64,000 nt of DNA from Hyphomicrobiales bacterium (GTDB lineage Bacteria; Pseudomonadota; Alphaproteobacteria; Rhizobiales; Beijerinckiaceae): assembly GCA_027483895.1 (NCBI GenBank), contig JAIXTP010000032.1, positions 62,001-126,000 on the forward strand, written 5' to 3'. Each line of letters opens with the position of its first letter. Positions within the stretch are counted from its first letter, which is position 1. A program made the position numbers and the translations under genes. The notes under the pieces were generated by a model. The model was given only the letters and a program-made list of their open reading frames with translations, had not been told where the DNA came from and did not search any database. Shown one piece after another: positions 58,619 to 64,000 of the stretch.

Positions 58619-60295
58619 ATGGACCTCGCCGAAGCTCTCGCCATGCCGCGCGAAGGCATGGATTACGATGTCGTCGTGGTGGGCGCCGGGCCTGCGGGCC
58701 TCGCGGCCGCGATCCGCATCAAGCAGCTCGACCCCGATCTGTCCGTCGTGGTGGTCGAGAAAGGGTCCGAAGTCGGCGCGCACATCCTGTCGGGCGCGGT
58801 GGTCGACCCGATCGGCCTCGACCGGCTGCTGCCCGACTGGCGCGAAGACCCCGATCACCCGCTGAAGACGCCGGTCACCGACGACCGGTTCTACCTGCTC
58901 GGCCCGATGGGCGGGATCCGGCTGCCGAATTTCATGATGCCGAAATTCATGAACAATCACGGCAACTACATCGTCTCCCTCGGCAATGTCTGCCGCTGGC
59001 TGGCGACGAAGGCCGAGGCGCTGGGCGTGGAGATCTATCCCGGTTTCGCGGCGGCCGAAGTGCTGTTCGACGAGAAGGGCGCGGTTGCGGGCGTCGCCAC
59101 CGGCGACATGGGCATCGCCAAGTCCGGCGAGGTGAAGGACGGCTTCGCCCGCGGCATGGAACTGCGCGGCAAATACACATTCTTCGCGGAAGGCGCGCGC
59201 GGCAGCCTGTCCAAGCAGCTCATCGCGAAATTCGGCCTCGACGAGGGTCGGGACTTCGCCAAGTTCGGCATCGGCCTGAAGGAACTCTGGCAGGTCGCGC
59301 CCGAGAAGCACCGGCCCGGTCTGGTGCAACATTCCTTCGGCTGGCCGCTCGACGGCCGCACCGGCGGCGGCTCGTTCCTCTACCATCTCGAGGACGGTCT
59401 CGTGGCGGTGGGCTTCGTGGTGCATCTCAATTACGAGAACCCCACCCTCTCGCCCTTCGACGAGTTCCAGCGCTTCAAGACGCATCCGCTCGTCTCCGAC
59501 ACTTTCGAGGGCGGCAAGCGCATCTCCTACGGCGCCCGCGCCATCACCGAAGGCGGTTGGCAGTCGGTGCCGAAGCTGTCCTTCCCGGGCGGCGTTCTGG
59601 TCGGCTGCGCGGCGGGCTTCGTCAACGTTCCGCGCATCAAGGGCTCGCACAACGCGGTCCTCACCGGCATGATGGCGGCCGAACATGCGGTCGAGGCGAT
59701 CCGCGCCGGACGCGCCAATGACGAACTCGCCGGCTACGAGGCCGCGTGGCGGTCTTCCGAAGTGGGCAAGGACCTCTTCAAGGTCCGCAACGTGAAGCCG
59801 CTCTGGTCGAAGTTCGGCACGCTGCTCGGCGTCGCATTGGGCGGCATCGACATGTGGCTGAACCAGATCTTCGGCACCTCGCCGCTGAACATGAAGCACG
59901 GCAAGCCGGACCATGCGACGCTGAAGCCGATCTCCGAGGTGACGCCGATCGAATATCCGCGTCCCGACGGCGTGATCTCCTTCGACAAGCTGTCTTCGGT
60001 CTTCCTCTCAGCGACGAACCACGAAGAGGACCAGCCGGCGCATCTGAAGCTGAAGGATCCGTCGATCCCGATCGCGCGGAACCTGCCGGTCTACGGCGAG
60101 CCGGCACGGCTCTATTGCCCCGCGGGCGTCTACGAGGTCGTCTATGCCGATGCCGCGGCGAAGACCGATCCGCGCTTCGTGATCAACGCGCAGAACTGCG
60201 TGCACTGCAAGACCTGCGACATCAAGGATCCGGCCCAGAACATCACCTGGGTGACGCCCGAGGGCGGCGGCGGGCCGAACTATCCGAACATGTGA
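58619..60295 (+). CDS. etfD: Electron transfer flavoprotein-ubiquinone oxidoreductase
   Basis: A 558-residue membrane-associated enzyme that passes electrons from ETF to ubiquinone. FAD motif VVVVGAGPAGLAAAIRIKQL is near the N-terminus, then GSEVGAHILSGAVVDPIGLD. KEKYTFFAEG-like text (RGKYTFFAEGARGSLSKQL), GGWQSVPKLSFPGGVLVGCAAG and the C-terminal 4Fe-4S site NCVHCKTCDIKDPAQNITW complete the family pattern. The end GGGGPNYPNM is typical. It links acyl-CoA dehydrogenases such as the one at 47731 to respiration. The ATG at 58619 is preceded by CAGGGGGACGG. Confidence 0.96.
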   Translation: MDLAEALAMPREGMDYDVVVVGAGPAGLAAAIRIKQLDPDLSVVVVEKGSEVGAHILSGAVVDPIGLDRLLPDWREDPDHPLKTPVTDDRFYLLGPMGGIRLPNFMMPKFMNNHGNYIVSLGNVCRWLATKAEALGVEIYPGFAAAEVLFDEKGAVAGVATGDMGIAKSGEVKDGFARGMELRGKYTFFAEGARGSLSKQLIAKFGLDEGRDFAKFGIGLKELWQVAPEKHRPGLVQHSFGWPLDGRTGGGSFLYHLEDGLVAVGFVVHLNYENPTLSPFDEFQRFKTHPLVSDTFEGGKRISYGARAITEGGWQSVPKLSFPGGVLVGCAAGFVNVPRIKGSHNAVLTGMMAAEHAVEAIRAGRANDELAGYEAAWRSSEVGKDLFKVRNVKPLWSKFGTLLGVALGGIDMWLNQIFGTSPLNMKHGKPDHATLKPISEVTPIEYPRPDGVISFDKLSSVFLSATNHEEDQPAHLKLKDPSIPIARNLPVYGEPARLYCPAGVYEVVYADAAAKTDPRFVINAQNCVHCKTCDIKDPAQNITWVTPEGGGGPNYPNM

Positions 60296-60417
60296 TGCAC
60301 TGCGGCACGGCGGAGCTTGCCCCGCCCGCCGCGAACGGTCATGTTCCCACCGTTTTCCCGTCCGTGAGCCCGACCCGAATCTTCGGGGCGGGCAACGGCC
60401 AATGAGACGCCAGCCCG

Positions 60418-62154
60418 ATGATTTCCTCGCTCCGCCGCCGGTCCGTCGCCGCGCTGTTCTCGATCGTTCTTCCGGCGATCGCGGCCCTGCCGGCAACGGC
60501 GCGCGAGGCGCCCGCCCGCAACGGGCGGAGCGAAGGTCTCTCGGGGGCCTATCTGGCGGCCATCGTCGCCGGCGCCGATCGCGATACGGCCAATGCCGCA
60601 CGTTATTTCCGCGACGCGCTCTCGCTCGACCAGCGCAGCGACGAGCTGGCCGAACGCGCCTTCGTCACGCTTCTGGCGGACGGCGCGATGGGCGAGGCCG
60701 CCAAGCTCGCCGAACGCGTGCTCAAGCGCGACCCCGGCAACACGCTGGCCCAGCTGGTGCTCGGCGTGCAGGACATCAGGGCGAAGCGCTACGGCGAGGC
60801 GCGCCGCTATCTCCTGAAGGGCGGCCGCGGCCGCGCGGCGGACGTCACGGCCACGCTGCTCAACGCTTGGGCGCTCGCGGGCAGCCGCGACTTCAAGGGC
60901 GCGATCCAGACGGTCGACCGGCTGAAGGGCGAAGACAGCTTCAACGCCTTCCGCGACATGCATGCGGGCCTCATCGCGGAACTCGGCCGGCAGCCGCAGG
61001 AAGCCGCCAAGCGCATGCTCTCGGCCTACACGGCAGACCGGCGCATGCTGCGCACCATCGACGTCTACGGCCGCTTCCTCGCCCGCAACGGCGACACCGC
61101 GGGCGCGATCGAGGTTTATGAGGCCTTCGACAAGCTTCTGCCGCGCAACCCGGTGGTGGTCGATGCGCTCACGACGCTCAGGGCCGGAAAGCCGCTCGAA
61201 GGCGGGCCGATGGACGTCTCGCGCGGCGCGGCGGAAGTGCTCTACATGCTCGGTGCGGTCGGCAGCCGCGAGGGCGACGAGATCGCCTCGATCATCTATC
61301 TGCGCCTCGCACTCTGGCTCGCGCCCGATCACGACCTCGCCTTGATCACCCTCGCCGACGCCTATGACCGCATGAAGCAGTGGGACAGCGCCAACGGCAT
61401 CTATGCCCGGCTCGCCGCCTCTTCGCCGCTCCATCGGAGCGCGCAGGTCCAGATCGGCGTCAATCTCGAACAGCTCGGCCGCGGCGACGATGCGGTCGCG
61501 CACCTCAAGACCGCGTCCGAACGCTGGCCCGACGACACCGAGGCGCTCACCTCCCTCGGCAACGTCTATCGCTCGCGCAAGGCCTTCGTCGAAGCCGTGG
61601 ACGCCTATGACCGGGCGGTCGCCGGCGTGAAGAACCCCGATGCCGGGCATTGGACACTCTTCTATTTCCGCGGGATCGCGCTGGAGCGGACCAAGCAGTG
61701 GCCCCGCGCCGAAGCCGATTTCCGCAAGGCGCTCGAACTGCAGCCCGATCAGCCGCTCGTCCTGAACTATCTGGGCTATTCCTGGGTCGACCAGGGCATG
61801 AACCTCGAAGAGGCCTTCCGCATGCTGCGGCGCGCGGTGGAGCAGCGCCCGCGGGACGGCTACATCGTGGACAGTCTCGGCTGGGCCTATTACCGGCTCG
61901 GCCGCTACGAGGAGGCCGTGCGCATCCTCGAACGCGCGGTGGAGCTGCGCCCCGCCGACCCGGTCATCAACGACCATCTCGGCGATGCCTATTGGCAGGT
62001 CGGCCGCAAGCTCGAAGCGCAGTTCCAATGGAACCACGCGCGCGACCTGAAGCCGGAGCCCGAGGATCTCGAAAAGATCCTGCGCAAGATCGCGGAAGGC
62101 ATGCCCGACGCGCCCCCGCCGGTCTCGCCGGCCAAGGCGGGCAACGGCGGCTGA
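60418..62154 (+). CDS. Periplasmic or secreted TPR-repeat protein
   Basis: A 578-residue protein with a signal peptide ([20 protein letters not shown]) followed by tetratricopeptide repeats over nearly the whole mature length. Clear repeats include [43 protein letters not shown] and [21 protein letters not shown]. It probably serves as a protein-binding scaffold in the cell envelope; partners are unknown. In several Hyphomicrobiales, from memory, this gene lies between ETF-QO and ispE as here. Only two bases separate it from ispE. Confidence 0.92.
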   Translation: MISSLRRRSVAALFSIVLPAIAALPATAREAPARNGRSEGLSGAYLAAIVAGADRDTANAARYFRDALSLDQRSDELAERAFVTLLADGAMGEAAKLAERVLKRDPGNTLAQLVLGVQDIRAKRYGEARRYLLKGGRGRAADVTATLLNAWALAGSRDFKGAIQTVDRLKGEDSFNAFRDMHAGLIAELGRQPQEAAKRMLSAYTADRRMLRTIDVYGRFLARNGDTAGAIEVYEAFDKLLPRNPVVVDALTTLRAGKPLEGGPMDVSRGAAEVLYMLGAVGSREGDEIASIIYLRLALWLAPDHDLALITLADAYDRMKQWDSANGIYARLAASSPLHRSAQVQIGVNLEQLGRGDDAVAHLKTASERWPDDTEALTSLGNVYRSRKAFVEAVDAYDRAVAGVKNPDAGHWTLFYFRGIALERTKQWPRAEADFRKALELQPDQPLVLNYLGYSWVDQGMNLEEAFRMLRRAVEQRPRDGYIVDSLGWAYYRLGRYEEAVRILERAVELRPADPVINDHLGDAYWQVGRKLEAQFQWNHARDLKPEPEDLEKILRKIAEGMPDAPPPVSPAKAGNGG

Positions 62155-62156
62155 TC

Positions 62157-63020
62157 GTGCCCCTCGCTCCGCTCGTCGCGCGGGCTCCCGCCAAGGTCAA
62201 TCTGGCCCTGCACGTTCTGGGACGACGCGAGGACGGCTATCACGAACTCGAAAGCCTCGTCGCCTTCGCGGGCGTCGCGGACACGCTGGGCCTGATCCCC
62301 GGCGAGCCGCTCGGCCTCACGGTCTCCGGCCCGACGGCGCCCGACAGCGGCGACCCGAACGACAATCTCGTGCTCAAGGCCGTCCGGGCGCTTGCCGCCC
62401 GACGCCCCGGCCTGCGGGCCGGCCGCTTCCTGCTCATGAAGCGGCTTCCCGCCGCCGCGGGGATCGGCGGCGGATCGTCCGATGCGGCCGCGGCGCTGCG
62501 CCTCGTCGCGAAGCTGAACGGTCTTCGGCTCGATGATCCGGACGTGATCGCCGCGGCCCGCGAGACGGGCGCGGACGTTCCCGTCTGCCTCTCGCCGAAA
62601 GCCCGCGTGATGGCCGGGATCGGCGAGGTCGTCGGCCCGCCGCTGCGCTTCGCGCCGCTTCCTGCGGTGCTCGTCAATCCGCGGGTGCCCGCACCGACGG
62701 CGGCCGTGTTCCGCGCGCTGGGCCTCGCGCCCGGCACGTCGTCCGGAGGCTCGGCCCTGCCTTCGCTCGACGGCGACTCGTGGGAGGTACTGGCCCGGTC
62801 CCGCAACGATCTCGAAGCGCCGGCGCTCTCCGTCGCGCCGGTCATCGCCGAGGCGTTGACGCTCCTTCGCGGCTCGCAACACTGCCGCATCGCCCGCATG
62901 TCGGGGTCGGGCGCGACGGTGTTCGGCCTCTTCACGGATCGGGACGCCGCCCGCGATGCCGCCCGGGCCCTGCGGCGCGCAAAGCCCGATTGGTGGATCC
63001 GCCCGACGCTGCTGCGCTGA
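62157..63020 (+). CDS. ispE: 4-diphosphocytidyl-2-C-methyl-D-erythritol kinase
   Basis: A 287-residue GHMP kinase of the MEP isoprenoid pathway. Motifs: [23 protein letters not shown] at the N-terminus, the ATP loop [38 protein letters not shown], and [15 protein letters not shown]. It phosphorylates CDP-methylerythritol. The start is the GTG at 62157, directly after the TPR gene stop codon; an ATG is absent before the first motif. It is convergent with the CxxC mini-protein gene (three-base gap). Confidence 0.95.
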   Translation: MPLAPLVARAPAKVNLALHVLGRREDGYHELESLVAFAGVADTLGLIPGEPLGLTVSGPTAPDSGDPNDNLVLKAVRALAARRPGLRAGRFLLMKRLPAAAGIGGGSSDAAAALRLVAKLNGLRLDDPDVIAAARETGADVPVCLSPKARVMAGIGEVVGPPLRFAPLPAVLVNPRVPAPTAAVFRALGLAPGTSSGGSALPSLDGDSWEVLARSRNDLEAPALSVAPVIAEALTLLRGSQHCRIARMSGSGATVFGLFTDRDAARDAARALRRAKPDWWIRPTLLR

Positions 63021-63023
63021 GGC

Positions 63024-63287
63024 TCAGGCGCCGCCGATTTCTTCGATCACCTTGCCCGTGCCGCCGCAATTCCCGCACGGCGCGTCCCCGTCGCGGCCCG
63101 TGCCCTTGCAGACGCGGCAGACATTCTCGCCCGTGCCCGGCGTGCCGGGCTCCGCCTGATCACCGGGATGCCCGCCCGGCTCGCCGCCGGTGGAAGGAAC
63201 GCGGGACGCGCCCACGTCGCCGCTCGGAGGGTCGGCGAGATCCCCTTCGGCATGAGAAACGGGATTCGGGTCCTTCGGATCGGCCAT
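63024..63287 (-). CDS. Small protein with a DnaJ-like CxxC zinc motif
   Basis: An 87-residue protein. The N-terminal 55 residues are Gly/Pro/Asp-rich and probably disordered. The C-terminus has two CxxC pairs in the pattern CRVCKGTGRDGDAPCGNCGG, which resembles one unit of the DnaJ zinc-finger (CxxCxGxG). It likely binds one zinc ion. A role in protein folding or redox chemistry is only a guess. The ATG at 63287 follows GGGGGAGACG. It is downstream of the polyprenyl synthase on the same strand (63-base gap). Confidence 0.75.
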   Translation of the reverse strand: MADPKDPNPVSHAEGDLADPPSGDVGASRVPSTGGEPGGHPGDQAEPGTPGTGENVCRVCKGTGRDGDAPCGNCGGTGKVIEEIGGA

Positions 63288-63350
63288 GGTCGTCTCCCCC
63301 GCAATGCGGAGGAAACGCGGGCGCGGCCGTCGGGTTTCGCGGCGGTCAGG

Positions 63351-64000
63351 TCAGTGCGCGCGCGAAATGCAGAAGTCGATGGCTTCGATCATGGCCCGCT
63401 TCATCGGGCCGTCCTCGAAGATGGCGAGCGCGTCGCGCGCCATGTCCCCGTAATGACGGGCGCGGTCGACCGTGTCCTCGATCGTGCGGTGCTTCGTCAT
63501 GAAGCCCATCGCGGTCTCGAGTTCGGCGTCGCCGGTCTGGCCGTCTTCCAGCGCGCGCTTCCAGAAGGTGCGCTCCGCCTCGTTGCCGCGCCGGAAGGCG
63601 AGAACGACGGGCAGCGTGATCTTGCCCTCGCGGAAGTCGTCGCCGACATTCTTGCCGAGCTTGGCGGCGGCGCCGCCGTAATCGAGCGCATCGTCGATGA
63701 GCTGGAAGGCGATGCCGAGATTCATGCCGTAGCTGCGGCAGGCCGACTGTTCGGTCTTGCCCTTGCCGGCGATGATCGGGCCGACCTCGCAGGCCGCCGC
63801 GAACAGAGCCGCAGTCTTGGCCCGCACCACCGCGAGATATTCGTCCTCGGTGGTGGCGGTGTTCTTGGCGACGGAGAGCTGCATCACCTCGCCCTCCGCG
63901 ATCACGGTGGCGGCCGTCGACAGCACGTCCAATGCCTGCAGCGAGCCCACCTCGACCATCATGCGGAAGGCCTGGCCCAGCAGGAAGTCGCCGACGAGCA
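63351..64000 (-). CDS. Polyprenyl diphosphate synthase, C-terminal part (start beyond the right edge)
   Basis: The frame is open through base 64000, so the N-terminus is missing. The visible 215 codons are the C-terminal two thirds of an all-trans polyprenyl synthase: LVGDFLLGQAFRMM near the edge, VIAEGEVMQLSVAKN, KTAALFAAACEVGPII, and the second Asp-rich motif GIAFQLIDDALDYGG followed by KLGKNVGDDFREGKITLP. The enzyme likely makes the ubiquinone side chain (octaprenyl to decaprenyl), consistent with the nearby MEP pathway genes. The first Asp-rich motif lies outside the window. Confidence 0.93.
   Translation of the reverse strand, partial: LVGDFLLGQAFRMMVEVGSLQALDVLSTAATVIAEGEVMQLSVAKNTATTEDEYLAVVRAKTAALFAAACEVGPIIAGKGKTEQSACRSYGMNLGIAFQLIDDALDYGGAAAKLGKNVGDDFREGKITLPVVLAFRRGNEAERTFWKRALEDGQTGDAELETAMGFMTKHRTIEDTVDRARHYGDMARDALAIFEDGPMKRAMIEAIDFCISRAH

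Noticed and set aside
1-64000. rRNA, tRNA, CRISPR arrays, insertion sequences, prophage genes
   Set aside because: Looked for and not recognised. Inverted repeats found are short intergenic elements without transposase genes.

Overview
The window is a GC-rich (roughly two thirds G+C by eye) chromosomal segment from an alphaproteobacterium, most likely of the order Hyphomicrobiales (a relative of Methylobacterium, Bosea, Chelatococcus or Salinarimonas; the genus cannot be fixed from sequence alone). Reasons: the gene neighbourhoods (fabI - histidine phosphatase - aroC - ribB; J-domain protein - RT0821-like lipoprotein - pdxH; UDG / ETF-QO - TPR - ispE - polyprenyl synthase), the abundance of EcfG-type promoters, HWE/HisKA_2 kinases, and the palindromic GTCATTGCGAG...CTCGCAATGAC intergenic repeats. 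About 60 protein genes are seen, packed tightly with many ATGA or short-gap junctions. No rRNA, tRNA, CRISPR array, transposase or phage gene was recognised, and no stretch above 300 bases lacks a gene.

Region 1 (about 1-27 kb) is an accessory, stress-oriented block. It starts with a partial MBL hydrolase and bioY, then holds many small proteins of unknown function, two HisKA_2/HWE-type sensor kinases, an SDR-Ku-LigD non-homologous end-joining operon, a GH1-like hydrolase, a pyridoxamine-oxidase-like stress protein plus SDR pair, a glycan operon (glycosyltransferase, UDP-galactopyranose mutase, a GH1-RmlD fusion, galE), a KGG-repeat stress protein, a glycine-zipper lipoprotein, DUF4142 and DUF892 proteins, and a low-affinity iron permease-like protein. 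Seventeen candidate general-stress (EcfG) promoters, GGAAC - 16/17 bases - CGTT or close variants, sit in front of these genes, often in divergent pairs. By eye none was found in the remaining 37 kb. The block therefore looks like a physical cluster of the PhyR-NepR-EcfG regulon, although phyR, nepR and ecfG themselves are not in the window.

Region 2 (about 23.8-29.2 kb) has an amidase divergent from an omega-transaminase, a metallophosphoesterase and a histone-deacetylase-family hydrolase, and ends in two palindromic repeat units.

Region 3 (about 29-64 kb) is mainly core metabolism and maintenance: ribB (with a degenerate cyclohydrolase domain), aroC, an apparently inserted NYN-domain gene, fabI, kup, a CbpA-like J-protein, pdxH, an SDR, a NUDIX hydrolase, a dihydroorotase-family protein, ygfZ, tag, an HD hydrolase, a tyrosine phosphatase, xseB, a pirin, dxs, a YedK/HMCES-type protein, an acyl-CoA dehydrogenase, a Sua5-type enzyme, a D-2-hydroxyacid dehydrogenase, a TrmA/RumA-type methyltransferase, tlyA, azoR with doxX and a divergent LysR regulator, an AcuI/YhdH reductase, a family 4 uracil-DNA glycosylase, ETF-QO, a TPR protein, ispE, a CxxC mini-protein and a partial polyprenyl diphosphate synthase. 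Isoprenoid supply is represented by dxs, ispE and the polyprenyl synthase. Palindromic repeat units recur between operons here.

All functional calls rest on reading motifs by eye; no database search was run.
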